From Caldicellulosiruptor diazotrophicus (GTDB lineage Bacteria; Bacillota; Thermoanaerobacteria; Caldicellulosiruptorales; Caldicellulosiruptoraceae), in contig NZ_AP024480.1 in NCBI RefSeq assembly GCF_017347585.1, positions 124,001 to 188,000 on the forward strand: a stretch of 64,000 nt of DNA, in the 5' to 3' direction. The notes under the pieces were generated by a model. It was given only the letters and a program-made list of their open reading frames with translations. It was not told the DNA's origin and ran no database searches. Position numbers and translations under genes: made by a program. Shown here piece by piece: positions 43,725 through 56,384 of this stretch. Numbering within the stretch: the stretch's first letter is position 1; the number at the start of each line of letters is the position of its first letter.

Positions 43725-44606
43725 ATGCTAAAAAGACAGGATGTTTATATTCGCGACCCTTTCATTGTGCCTGTGAAAGAAAAAAGATTGTACTATATGT
43801 TTGGTACAACTGATAAAAATTGTTGGGGAAATGAAAAAGCAACGGGTTTTGACTATTATGTGACATCTGACCTTGAAAATTTTGATGGACCATATCCAGC
43901 ATTTAGACCCCCTCAGAATGTTTGGGCAGACAGAAATTTCTGGGCGCCAGAGGTGCACTTTTATAACGGGAAGTATTATATGTTTGCAACATTTTGTTCA
44001 CCAGAAGGTAAAAGGGGGACTGCGATTCTTGTTTCAGATGCTGTAGAAGGACCATATGTTGAACATAGTATTGGACCTGTTACACCAAAGGATTGGATGT
44101 GCCTTGATGGAACACTTTACATAGATGAGGATTCAAATCCCTGGCTTGTATTTTGCCGTGAATGGGTTGAGGTTTATGATGGTCAGATTTTGGCAGCAAG
44201 ACTTTCAGATGATTTGAAAAGAGTCATTGATGAGCCCATTTTGCTCTTTAAAGCCTCCGGTGCGCCTTGGACAGCAAGCATAAGGGTTAAAGATGGCAGA
44301 GAATGTTTTGTGACAGATGGTCCGTTTTTATTCAAAACCCAAAACGGCAATCTTTTGATGCTATGGTCAAGCTTTGATAGTGAAAGAAGATACTGTGTTG
44401 GAATTGCAAAATCACTGTCAGGCAATATTTTAGGTCCATGGCAGCACAGTCTAAAGCCAATTTTTTCTGATGACGGTGGCCATGGTATGCTTTTTAGAAC
44501 CTTTGAAGGTGAACTTATGCTTTCAATCCACAGCCCAAATTCAAGGAGTAGTGAGAGGCCTTTGTTTATAAAAATTGATGAGAAAAATTTAGAAGACAAG
44601 ATTTGA
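43725..44606 (+). CDS. GH43-family glycosidase, single-domain
   Basis: A 293-residue five-bladed propeller protein of the GH43 clan. General base Asp11 in YIRDPFIVP and a second Asp in MCLDGTLYID are clear. Where GH43 enzymes usually have a Glu-Gly/Ala-Pro block, this has FVTDGPFLF, so the acid is Asp or lies elsewhere; I believe this is shared by a GH43 subgroup rather than a local mutation. No signal peptide. ATG follows directly on the yesM stop (TAGATG), with AAAGGAG upstream, so it belongs to the operon. Arabinosidase or galactosidase activity is a guess. Confidence 0.78.
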   Translation: MLKRQDVYIRDPFIVPVKEKRLYYMFGTTDKNCWGNEKATGFDYYVTSDLENFDGPYPAFRPPQNVWADRNFWAPEVHFYNGKYYMFATFCSPEGKRGTAILVSDAVEGPYVEHSIGPVTPKDWMCLDGTLYIDEDSNPWLVFCREWVEVYDGQILAARLSDDLKRVIDEPILLFKASGAPWTASIRVKDGRECFVTDGPFLFKTQNGNLLMLWSSFDSERRYCVGIAKSLSGNILGPWQHSLKPIFSDDGGHGMLFRTFEGELMLSIHSPNSRSSERPLFIKIDEKNLEDKI

Positions 44607-44615
44607 AAAAGAAAA

Positions 44616-44650
44616 GGGTTTATCCAAAATATCTTGGACAAACCCTCAAT

Positions 44651-44656
<6 letters not shown>
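44616..44656. terminator. Bidirectional terminator between GH43 and lacZ
   Basis: GGGTTTATCCAA (44616-44627) / TTGGACAAACCC (44634-44645), followed by a T-run to the right and preceded by an A-run on the left, so it works for both convergent genes. Confidence 0.75.
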
Positions 44657-48570
<3,914 letters not shown>

Positions 48571-48647
48571 TTATTTTATCTCCCCTACTTTTTGATTAAA
48601 TTTTGTAAATCTTGTGCAAGCAACTCTCTAAAATATCTATCAACATT

Positions 48648-49379
48648 TTATTCTAACAAATTTTTGTATTCAAGTACTCTCCAATCATGGCCAGGCAATA
48701 CTATACACTTTTTTTCTTTCACTATAGAAATGGCTTTTATGCATTCTTCCAAGTTATAAAAAAGACCGATAGGAATTTCTTCTTCTATATTTTTGTATGT
48801 CATAATAGTATCTCCACTAATGATTATTTTCCTCTCTCCTAAACATACTTCCACTATCTGAGAACCTGGGGTGTGCCCTCCAACTTTAATTACTTTAATA
48901 TCTTCATTTATAAATTTGTCGCCATTCACAACTAATACCTTTCCTTCATTGATTTTCTTGAAGATAGGTTGTGTAAAAAATTTTATATATCCAGGTTCCC
49001 AAACTGGGACACTCAATGCCCATCCTAATTCTTCAAGTTGAAACACTACCTTTGCATTGGGAAATAAATCTATATTACCAATATGATCCCAGTGTAAATG
49101 AGTACAAATTATAAGATCAACTTCCTCGGGATCAATATTATTTTCGTCAAGTATATCTTCAATTCTCTTTTTTTGCCCAAATCTTAAATTTGTTGCTTTC
49201 TCACACTCTTTGATTTTTCCAAAACCTGTATCTACTAAGATATGATTAGTTGCTGTTCTAATATAAAATGAAAAAGATGGCACCATTTCCTCATGAAGTA
49301 TATTTCCTCCCCTAAACTTTATGCCATCATGAACAGGTCCAAACTCACCTATCAAAAGAGGTTTTATTTCATATATCAT
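48648..49379 (-). CDS. Metallo-beta-lactamase-fold lactonase-like hydrolase
   Basis: A 243-residue two-zinc hydrolase close to the AHL-lactonase (AiiA/AttM) branch: HLHWDH (His-x-His-x-Asp-His), His in GGHTPGS, bridging Asp in ISGDTIM and final His in LPGHDWR. Its neighbours are two sugar-type oxidoreductases and a sugar-acid dehydratase, so opening a sugar lactone is a more natural role here than quorum quenching; that is inference. Start ATG 49379 with AGGTGTGAAGG nearby. Operon position between Gfo/Idh and IclR. Confidence 0.75.
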   Translation of the reverse strand: MIYEIKPLLIGEFGPVHDGIKFRGGNILHEEMVPSFSFYIRTATNHILVDTGFGKIKECEKATNLRFGQKKRIEDILDENNIDPEEVDLIICTHLHWDHIGNIDLFPNAKVVFQLEELGWALSVPVWEPGYIKFFTQPIFKKINEGKVLVVNGDKFINEDIKVIKVGGHTPGSQIVEVCLGERKIIISGDTIMTYKNIEEEIPIGLFYNLEECIKAISIVKEKKCIVLPGHDWRVLEYKNLLE

Positions 49380-49404
49380 TCCTTCACACCTCTGTGTCTT
49401 CTTT

Positions 49405-50406
49405 TTAAAAGGTTAGTTCACCTATTTCTTTAATATCGATCCTAAGAACCCTTTCTTCTTCAATAGCCTCTTTTATCTTATTTATTATCCACGAAGTATA
49501 ATAAGCATCGTAAAGGTCAGAGAGTGGTTTTTTCCCTTTTCTTATGCACTGGTTAATAAAATAATCAACCTCTTCATCAAACATTTCTTGATAGAGAGGA
49601 TATTCATTTTCTTTATTTGGAGTAAATTTAACTATATCCCTGCGTGAAAAATGAAGCCCACCATTTTGGCACAGCACTTTTATTTTAAATGTCCACGGAT
49701 CACTTGTTTCGTCTTCAGTTGCCCATGAAAGATAAATATGAGCAAGAGCTCCACTTTCAAATTCCGCAACTACCATTAAATGTTCATCCCCAGTAGGAAT
49801 CTTATCTTTCCTAAAACATCCTTTGACAGCACAAACTTTAGAAGGCAAGCCCATATAGGCTATCATAAGATATATATGATGCCACAAAACTTCCTGTAGA
49901 GGACCGTTATATTTTTCTATTAATTCCTCTGGCATATAATATATTTCAAAGGAAAACATTGTAAAAGATTCTCCCAAACTCCCTGAGGAAATGATTTCTT
50001 TAAAACGTCTTAGTTCACGAAGATATATATAACTATGTCCAGGCATACATATTCTACCAACTTGTTGTGCTACTTTTGCCATCTGGCTTATTTCTTCTGG
50101 ATCCATACTCACTGGCTTTTCCACTAAAACGTGTTTTCCCTCCTTTAAAGCATGAAAAGTGTAGAAAAAATGAGTGTGAAATGGAGTTAAAACAAAAATG
50201 GCATCTATATCATTCCTTTTATAAATTTCATAGGGGGAACATACTACCACCCCCCATTGTTGTGCCCTTTTCATTGCAAGTTCTTCATTGATATCACTTA
50301 CTGCAATTAATCTCACATTTTCACACTTTCTGATAGCTTCAAAATGATTTTCTGCTACTCTTCCACACCCTATAAATCCTACTCTAACCTCATTCACATT
50401 TACCAT
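49405..50406 (-). CDS. Gfo/Idh/MocA-family oxidoreductase (1)
   Basis: A 333-residue NAD(P)-dependent sugar dehydrogenase. Rossmann motif VGFIGCGRVAENH at the N-terminus, the family EKP motif in HVLVEKPVSMDP with the catalytic-type Lys, and a C-terminal alpha/beta substrate domain. Overlaps the end of the second Gfo/Idh gene by 17 bases, so coupled translation. Likely oxidises a sugar hydroxyl to lactone or ketone within this catabolic operon; substrate unknown. Confidence 0.8.
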   Translation of the reverse strand: MVNVNEVRVGFIGCGRVAENHFEAIRKCENVRLIAVSDINEELAMKRAQQWGVVVCSPYEIYKRNDIDAIFVLTPFHTHFFYTFHALKEGKHVLVEKPVSMDPEEISQMAKVAQQVGRICMPGHSYIYLRELRRFKEIISSGSLGESFTMFSFEIYYMPEELIEKYNGPLQEVLWHHIYLMIAYMGLPSKVCAVKGCFRKDKIPTGDEHLMVVAEFESGALAHIYLSWATEDETSDPWTFKIKVLCQNGGLHFSRRDIVKFTPNKENEYPLYQEMFDEEVDYFINQCIRKGKKPLSDLYDAYYTSWIINKIKEAIEEERVLRIDIKEIGELTF

Positions 50407-51439
50407 ACTTTATGACCTCCAGTTTTTTGCTCTTGAGAGAATCCATTATAGCCCATGAAATCTCACATGCTCGAGCTCCATCTTCTACTCCAGGTTTAGG
50501 TTCTTCATTTTTCTTTATGCATCTTATAAAATACTCTTGAAGTCTTTTAGCACCACCTTCTACATGGGAATGCCACATCACGTCTTTATATGTCATTCCC
50601 TTCACTAACATTCCAGGGTTAGCGTCAATTCCTCTTTCACTATTTATAGTCATATAATTTTTAAATTCGTCAATGTAGATATATCCTTCACTCCCTATAA
50701 TTTCGAAACGTTTATCAGTAGCAGAATCTTTTGGAAATGCTCCACTCATGTCAATGCAGACAATACCACCTTTTTCTAAATATCCTATGGCTGCAAAATT
50801 GTCTTCTATTAAAGAATTCCCTCTCATATATTCATGAGCAACACCTATTACACTTGTTACCTCTTGATTACTTAACCATCTTACAAAATCCCACAAGTGT
50901 ACGCTTGCTTCTAAAATCAGACCACCACCTTTACTTCGGTCAAAGACCCATTCTCCATGGGTCACGTCGTGCCCTTTCATAGTAAAACGGAAATTCCCCC
51001 TTATATATTGTATTTCTCCTATTACTCCCTGATCAATCATATCTTTTACTTCCTGGGAAGAAATAGCAAATCTCTCAGGAAAACAGATTATAAATTTTCT
51101 ATCGCTTTTCTTTACTATTTCTCGCAAAGAATTAACCTCTTGGGGGGTAAGAGCTAATGGTTTTTCACAAAGCACATGTTTATTAGCTTCTATGCTATCT
51201 TTTACAATTTGATAATGAGAAGTAGCAGGAGTTACTACATAAACTGCATTTATATCTTTTCGGTCCAATAATTGGCGGTAATCCTGATACACATCTGCCC
51301 CATACAAACTCTCTGCAATTCTTAATTTCTGAGGATCTAAATCTGCTACAGCTTTCAATTTGCAATCTTCAATAAGAGTAGAATTTTTAGCATGTATTTG
51401 TCCCATCCATCCAAAGCCTATAATACCTATATTTATCAT
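50390..51439 (-). CDS. Gfo/Idh/MocA-family oxidoreductase (2)
   Basis: A 349-residue relative of the neighbouring gene: IGIIGFGWMGQIHAKN Rossmann motif, HVLCEKPLALTP with the EKP Lys, and LILEASVHLWDFVRWL with the conserved His/Asp. Start is ATG 51439 behind AAGGAGAG; the open frame continues 36 codons further into the insertion element and should not be used. An IS ends 31 bases upstream, just ahead of the ribosome binding site, so transcription from the upstream operon part is probably impaired. Confidence 0.82.
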   Translation of the reverse strand: MINIGIIGFGWMGQIHAKNSTLIEDCKLKAVADLDPQKLRIAESLYGADVYQDYRQLLDRKDINAVYVVTPATSHYQIVKDSIEANKHVLCEKPLALTPQEVNSLREIVKKSDRKFIICFPERFAISSQEVKDMIDQGVIGEIQYIRGNFRFTMKGHDVTHGEWVFDRSKGGGLILEASVHLWDFVRWLSNQEVTSVIGVAHEYMRGNSLIEDNFAAIGYLEKGGIVCIDMSGAFPKDSATDKRFEIIGSEGYIYIDEFKNYMTINSERGIDANPGMLVKGMTYKDVMWHSHVEGGAKRLQEYFIRCIKKNEEPKPGVEDGARACEISWAIMDSLKSKKLEVIKYGKCE

Positions 51440-51457
51440 TTTCTTTCTCTCCTTTCT

Positions 51458-51469
51458 TAATAATAGTAT
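51458..51469. repeat. 12-bp target-site duplication of the IS4-type element
   Basis: TAATAATAGTAT here and again at 53301-53312, directly touching both ends of the element at 51470-53300. Confidence 0.85.
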
Positions 51470-51538
51470 TAGCCTTTTGCAGAAACGCTCAAGATGAGCA
51501 TTATCAAGCTTTATATAATCTTCAAAAAAGTATTCCTT

Positions 51539-51594
51539 CCTCCTCATAGATAGTGTAAAATATAACTGTATAAAACATATTTTCTATGAGGAGG
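51539..51594 (+). promoter_or_regulatory. Hairpin hiding the transposase ribosome binding site
   Basis: CCTCCTCATAGA (51539-51550) pairs perfectly with TCTATGAGGAGG (51583-51594); the right arm is the Shine-Dalgarno of the transposase. Read-through transcripts would fold and hide it, whereas transcripts begun in the loop would not. Confidence 0.6.
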
Positions 51595-51602
51595 AGGATA
51601 AA

Positions 51603-53045
51603 ATGTTTAAAAATCATAATAAACAACTCTCTTTTTTAGAACTTTATGAGGACGTTAAAAACCTCGCTCTCAATAACCCTCATAACCTTCTTGGCTTCTT
51701 CAACAAATACATCAATATCAATAACTTCATCCCTCAATCCTTCTTTAAAGCCTACTATAAATACTTCGGTAAACATAGATGCTTCTCTTTGCAATCTATG
51801 TTATGTGCTTTCTTCATCCAAAAAATCTTCAAATTCTCTACCTTAACTCAACTCCGTGCTGTCTTGCTCAACTCATACCAGCTTAAATCTTTCTGCAACT
51901 TCGATACTATACCCTCTATCTCTACATTCTCAAGATTTAGAAAAATCTTTTGCTCCGAAATCGAAAACGTCTTTTATAACCTCGCAAAATATGCTCAAAA
52001 TATTGCACTTGAAATAAACCCTGACCTTGCTTCTTGCGTAATATTCGACACAACTGCCTTAGTCCCTATGCTCAAAGAAAATAACCCTAAGTTCATCCAA
52101 TCTATGCTCAGAAAAACTAAATCTCAAAACCCTAACCTTACATCCTCTGCTGTGTATTATCTCACATACTCAAACCTCCCCAAATCTGCTTCTGCTTCAC
52201 CTTATATTACTCGTATGTTCGCTAATGGTCATTTCTGCTATGGATACAAATTCGCTATCATCACTAATGGATTTGGTTTACCTCTTGTAATCACTCCTGC
52301 CTTCTGTCCTTCTTCTGATGACCCTCAAGACCCTGCTTTTTCTAAAGCTATCTCTGATTCAAAAGCTCTTATTCCCGCTTTGATTAACCTAAACCATAAT
52401 TTCCAATTCAATCAGTTTTCAACCTTTATCGCCGACAGTGCTCTTGACTCTTACATGGTCTATTCTTCCCTCATCAAAGATTTCAATTTCTCTAAAGTCA
52501 TAATCCCTATTAACCCCAGAAATTCTAACCAAACCTCATATACCCCTACCTCTGACCCTAACATCACTATCTCACAAAACGGTATACCCTTCTGTAATAA
52601 ACTAAATAAACCTTTTATCTACGAAGGTCTTTGTAATGGTAAAAATCGCTCCCCAAGAATTAAATGGCGCTGCCCTTGCTCTCAGATTAAAGACAATAAA
52701 CGCTTTTGCACCTGCCCACATCCTTGTACTACTTCTAAGTCAGGTAGGATGTTCTATACATACCCAGATGCCAACCTGCGGTATTATCCAGGTATCGATA
52801 GAAATTCTGACCAGTTTTATCAACTTTACAAATCCAGAGTTACTATCGAGCAAACTATTTTTAATCTAAAGTCTTTTCTCGGTCATGATACCATTTTCTC
52901 ATATGACCATATTTCACTTTTTTCTGACTTCTTACTCTCTGCTATTTGTATGCTTTTACTCTTTATTCTCTCTTATGCCATACTAAAACATCACCAAAAT
53001 ATCTCTTACAAAAAACTTCAAAAACTTAAAAAACTTATTGCCTGA
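51603..53045 (+). CDS. Transposase, DDE type (IS4/IS5 superfamily)
   Basis: A 480-residue intact transposase: N-terminal DUF772-like region about 60-130 (CFSLQSMLCAFFIQKIFKFSTLTQLR...FSRFRKIF), then a DDE domain with Asp in CVIFDTTALV, Asp in FIADSALDSY and Glu in SRVTIEQTIFNLK. A CPCSQ...CTCPHPC cysteine cluster about 358-378 may bind metal. The coding strand is rich in C and T and poor in G, opposite to all neighbouring genes, giving a Ser/Asn/Phe/Leu-heavy protein. GAGGAGGAGG precedes the ATG. Confidence 0.85.
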   Translation: MFKNHNKQLSFLELYEDVKNLALNNPHNLLGFFNKYININNFIPQSFFKAYYKYFGKHRCFSLQSMLCAFFIQKIFKFSTLTQLRAVLLNSYQLKSFCNFDTIPSISTFSRFRKIFCSEIENVFYNLAKYAQNIALEINPDLASCVIFDTTALVPMLKENNPKFIQSMLRKTKSQNPNLTSSAVYYLTYSNLPKSASASPYITRMFANGHFCYGYKFAIITNGFGLPLVITPAFCPSSDDPQDPAFSKAISDSKALIPALINLNHNFQFNQFSTFIADSALDSYMVYSSLIKDFNFSKVIIPINPRNSNQTSYTPTSDPNITISQNGIPFCNKLNKPFIYEGLCNGKNRSPRIKWRCPCSQIKDNKRFCTCPHPCTTSKSGRMFYTYPDANLRYYPGIDRNSDQFYQLYKSRVTIEQTIFNLKSFLGHDTIFSYDHISLFSDFLLSAICMLLLFILSYAILKHHQNISYKKLQKLKKLIA

Positions 53046-53102
53046 GATTTCTCTTAACTCTAAAAAATGCATTTTTAATCCCTAACAAATTGCCCACACT
53101 AA

Positions 53103-53122
53103 AAACCCTTTTTAAAGGGTTT
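53103..53122 (+). terminator. Transposase terminator
   Basis: AAACCCTT / AAGGGTTT short stem 58 bases after the transposase stop, inside the element. Confidence 0.5.
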
Positions 53123-53325
53123 GATATAGCTTTGCCTTTTTTGGCTTTTGAATTATTTGGTAATAAATTTATAGTTACATACGTTGCTGATAATGTTGTT
53201 ATTGTGTGCAAATAGCACAATTTACCTATACACCCTCTTGACTTTTATTCCTGTATTCCTATTTTATGGTTTGTACATCTATTCATTTTGCAAACGGCTA
53301 TAATAATAGTATGTTATTCAATCAC

Positions 53326-54510
53326 TCAAAATAGTGGTTCAAATTTTCTCTTTTCCACTGGATCTTTTTCAATAAATGCAAACTTCTTTATTATTTCATC
53401 AGTTACCTTTACTCCTAAACCAGGAATATCTCTCGGAATTTCAATATAGCCGTCTTCTACTTTTGGCATCTCAATTATAAGCTTATCACGGAGAGGATTG
53501 GGTGTTCGATCAAACTCCATTATAAATGCATTTGGTGTTGAAGCAATAAAGTGCACATTAGCCATAAATCCTACACCAGAACCAAAAATATGTGGAGCAC
53601 ATTTCATATGAAATGCAGAAGCCATAGCCGCTATTTTTTTACACTCAGAAATTCCACCTGACCTTGTTACATCCGGTTGCAAAATATCTACTGCTCTTTT
53701 TACTATAAGTTCTTTAAATCCCCATCGTGTAAACTCATTCTCACCTGCGGCAATAGGAATACTTGTGGCTCTTGATAGATATGCATAACCATCAATATCA
53801 TCCGGATGCAAAGGTTCTTCCAACCAGAAAATATTATACTTTTCGAGTTCTTTTGCCACCTTTAGTGCAGTATTTAGATCCCATGGAAAATCGGTATAAC
53901 ACTGTCCTGCATCTACCATTAAGTCAATCTCGGGGGGCAAAGCTTCCCTTAATGCTTTTACTTTTTCTATATCATTTCGCGGATCCTCTTCCCCAATACG
54001 AATCTTAAAACCTTGATATCCTTCTTTCACCATCTCTAAACCTTCTTTGATTAGCTCATCTATGGGTTTATCCATACCTGCACTGGCATATAATCTTATT
54101 TTCTTTCTATATGCTCCCCCTAACAACTCATATACAGGACGCTCCTGCCATTTTCCCAATATATCCCACAGGGCAATTTCTATCCCACTTATAATTGGAA
54201 TTACAAAACCTTTTCTTCCCCAGTGAGCTGATCTTATATACATCTTTTGCCATAACTTTTCGATATCAACTGGATCCTCACCTAATAACATTGGCTTGAA
54301 CCGTTGTTCTATTACCTGAACAACAGCATGGGGAACATAGGTGGCTTCTCCTACCTCTCCTATCCCCTCTATTCCTTTATTTGTAGTAATTTTTACCAAA
54401 AGAGCATTGCGTTGGAGTGTAGTTCCTCCCGACCATTTCCATATCTCATTTTCTTTGTATCTATAAGAGAGAAGGATTGTTTCTATATTTTCTATTCTCA
54501 ACTCACTCAT
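53326..54510 (-). CDS. Enolase-superfamily sugar-acid dehydratase
   Basis: A 394-residue mandelate-racemase-subgroup enzyme. N-terminal capping domain about 1-125, then the barrel: K-x-R base pair in GFKIRIG, metal ligands Asp in MVDAGQC, Glu in WLEEPLHPDD and Glu in AAGENEF, the Asp of DILQPDVTRSGG and the His of APHIFGSGVG forming the Asp-His dyad. It should dehydrate a sugar acid (galactonate, gluconate, fuconate or xylonate type) to a 2-keto-3-deoxy acid. 25 bases after the permease. The IS lies directly downstream. Confidence 0.83.
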   Translation of the reverse strand: MSELRIENIETILLSYRYKENEIWKWSGGTTLQRNALLVKITTNKGIEGIGEVGEATYVPHAVVQVIEQRFKPMLLGEDPVDIEKLWQKMYIRSAHWGRKGFVIPIISGIEIALWDILGKWQERPVYELLGGAYRKKIRLYASAGMDKPIDELIKEGLEMVKEGYQGFKIRIGEEDPRNDIEKVKALREALPPEIDLMVDAGQCYTDFPWDLNTALKVAKELEKYNIFWLEEPLHPDDIDGYAYLSRATSIPIAAGENEFTRWGFKELIVKRAVDILQPDVTRSGGISECKKIAAMASAFHMKCAPHIFGSGVGFMANVHFIASTPNAFIMEFDRTPNPLRDKLIIEMPKVEDGYIEIPRDIPGLGVKVTDEIIKKFAFIEKDPVEKRKFEPLF

Positions 54511-54535
54511 TTTGTATTGATTCCTCCCCTTTTCC

Positions 54536-55390
54536 TTATTCTTTTACAGCACCCATTGTAAATCCTTGAACAAGATATTTTTCCATTAAAAGAAACACTA
54601 TAACACCTGGTAGACATGCAATTATAGAACCTGCCATTATTTGTCCCCAATTTATTCGACCGTGTTCACCCTGCATCATGGCAATTCCAACAGTAATTGT
54701 ACGCATTTCCTCACTTCTTGTAAGTGTGAGAGCAAAAAGATATTCCTGCCACGCAAGTACAAATGCAAACATTGCTACTGCAACTACACCCGGTAAAGCA
54801 AGCGGCAAGATAATTCGAAACAAGATTTGTAATCTCCCACATCCTTCTATCCTCGCTGCTTCTTCTAACGAAACAGGTATAGTATCAAAATATCCTTTCA
54901 ACATCCATGTACAGAATGGTAGAGTAAACGTAGAATAAGCTATTAATAATGCCCAGTAAGTATCTATTAAACGTAATTTATTCATAATTGTAAATAGAGG
55001 AATTGCTAATAGCATACCTGGAAATATCTGGACAATTATTAATACAATTGAGAAAAGAAATCTACCTTTAAAATTAAACCGAGAAATTCCATATCCCGCA
55101 AATACACTTACAAGAGTACCTATCAGCATGTTAAGCAAAGCTACTATTAAACTATTCTTTAAATAGTAACTAAAATAACTATCATTCCAAATACCAACAT
55201 AATTGCTAAAAGAAAAGCTACGGGGGAGTAGTTTGGGAATTGTTAAAAATATCTCATCCGGTTGTTTGAAAGAAGTTGAAATCATCCAGAAAAAAGGAGA
55301 AAGATTAACCATACTAATGAGAATTAATAAGACATATACCACCGTGAGCGTTAACTTTTTTCTTTTTTGTTGACTTTTTAGCCAGCTCAT
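54536..55390 (-). CDS. CUT1 sugar permease (MalG type)
   Basis: A 284-residue permease, six segments, EAA loop IPVSLEEAARIEGCGRLQILFRIILPLALPG and C-terminus EKYLVQGFTMGAVKE. Partner of the permease 18 bases upstream and of the 56385 binding protein. No ATPase gene in the operon. Confidence 0.88.
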   Translation of the reverse strand: MSWLKSQQKRKKLTLTVVYVLLILISMVNLSPFFWMISTSFKQPDEIFLTIPKLLPRSFSFSNYVGIWNDSYFSYYLKNSLIVALLNMLIGTLVSVFAGYGISRFNFKGRFLFSIVLIIVQIFPGMLLAIPLFTIMNKLRLIDTYWALLIAYSTFTLPFCTWMLKGYFDTIPVSLEEAARIEGCGRLQILFRIILPLALPGVVAVAMFAFVLAWQEYLFALTLTRSEEMRTITVGIAMMQGEHGRINWGQIMAGSIIACLPGVIVFLLMEKYLVQGFTMGAVKE

Positions 55391-55408
55391 CTTCTTTTCA
55401 CCTTACCT

Positions 55409-56290
55409 TTACTCATTTGCCATCAGTCTCTTCACATATACATAGATTGGCCCTATCATTAAAATGAGCATTATTGTGGCCACTGCTGATGCATAACTTA
55501 CTTGAAATGACTGTAAAAATAATTCATAGCTGAATACTGGCATCGTCAATGTTGCAGTACCAGGACCACCTCTAGTCATAACTTGAATAATATCAAACTG
55601 ATTAAAATTCCATATAGAAGTCAAAATAGCAGTAATTAATGCTATATTCTTTACTGACGGAATGGTTATATAAATCAACTTGTGAAAACCGCTTGCTCCA
55701 TCCACTTCTGCTGCTTCATATAAGTCCTTACTAATTGATTGAAGCCCCGCCAAAATTACTAACACTACAAAGGGAATTGCTTTCCATAAAGCAGCTACAA
55801 CAACTGCACCAAATGTCAAATGTAGGTTCCCCAACCATGCTTTGTAAGTCTTTATAATATGAAACTTCCATAATAGATAATTGATCAATCCATATTGCTC
55901 AGAGTATAACCATTTCCAAATTATGGCCGCTATTGAATTTGGAATTAACCACGGAATCAAGATAAGAGTTCTGAAAATTTTTCTACCTTTAATGTCTGTG
56001 TTAAGTAATAAAGCAATGAAAAAACCTATAATCATTTCTCCTATTAAGATAATTATCGTCCATAAAACAGACTGTTTAAATGAAATCCAAAAAAGCGGGT
56101 CATGGAGCAAATTTATATAATTCTGTAATCCTATAAATTTAGTGGGTCTAACAATTAGTAAGTTTATATTCAAAAAACTATTAATAACTCCCGTAACAAG
56201 GGGATAAATAAGAATGACTACTATTAAAATTGCAGCTGGCATAATTAAAAGATATGGTGTAAGTTTTTCACTCCGCAGTAATTTTACCAT
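55409..56290 (-). CDS. CUT1 sugar permease (MalF type)
   Basis: A 293-residue permease with six segments; LTPYLLIMPAAILIVVILIYPL at the N-terminus and EAA loop ISKDLYEAAEVDGASGFHKLIYITIPSVKN. Forms the channel with the MalG-type protein. Preceded by the intercistronic hairpin 56326-56367. Confidence 0.88.
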   Translation of the reverse strand: MVKLLRSEKLTPYLLIMPAAILIVVILIYPLVTGVINSFLNINLLIVRPTKFIGLQNYINLLHDPLFWISFKQSVLWTIIILIGEMIIGFFIALLLNTDIKGRKIFRTLILIPWLIPNSIAAIIWKWLYSEQYGLINYLLWKFHIIKTYKAWLGNLHLTFGAVVVAALWKAIPFVVLVILAGLQSISKDLYEAAEVDGASGFHKLIYITIPSVKNIALITAILTSIWNFNQFDIIQVMTRGGPGTATLTMPVFSYELFLQSFQVSYASAVATIMLILMIGPIYVYVKRLMANE

Positions 56291-56325
56291 CTTTCCACCT
56301 TCCCTTAATGCACATTATAACTTCT

Positions 56326-56367
56326 GTGGGGGTAGAGTAATTATGTTTAAAGCTCCTCCACCCCCAC
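56326..56367 (-). other. Intercistronic hairpin after the binding-protein gene
   Basis: GTGGGGGT (56326-56333) / ACCCCCAC (56360-56367), a G/C-rich stem standing out in AT-rich DNA, between the binding-protein stop and permease start. Confidence 0.6.
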
Positions 56368-56384
56368 CCATTTCCTATCTCTTT

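Larger units (their letters stand above)
51470..53300 (+). mobile_element. IS4-superfamily insertion sequence, complete (1,831 bp)
   Basis: Ends are imperfect inverted repeats, TAGCCTTTTGCAGAA at 51470 and, read inward from 53300 on the other strand, TAGCCGTTTGCAAAA (13 of 15 match). A perfect 12-bp target duplication flanks it, so insertion was recent. It carries one intact transposase. It interrupts the minus-strand sugar-acid operon between the dehydratase and Gfo/Idh genes. Confidence 0.85.

Noticed and set aside
48648-49379. MBL protein as a beta-lactamase or quorum-quenching lactonase
   Set aside because: The motif set fits the lactonase branch, but the operon context is sugar catabolism with no quorum genes.
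51539-51594. Hairpin as a riboswitch
   Set aside because: Simple symmetric stem within an IS, covering only the Shine-Dalgarno; no aptamer-like conserved core.
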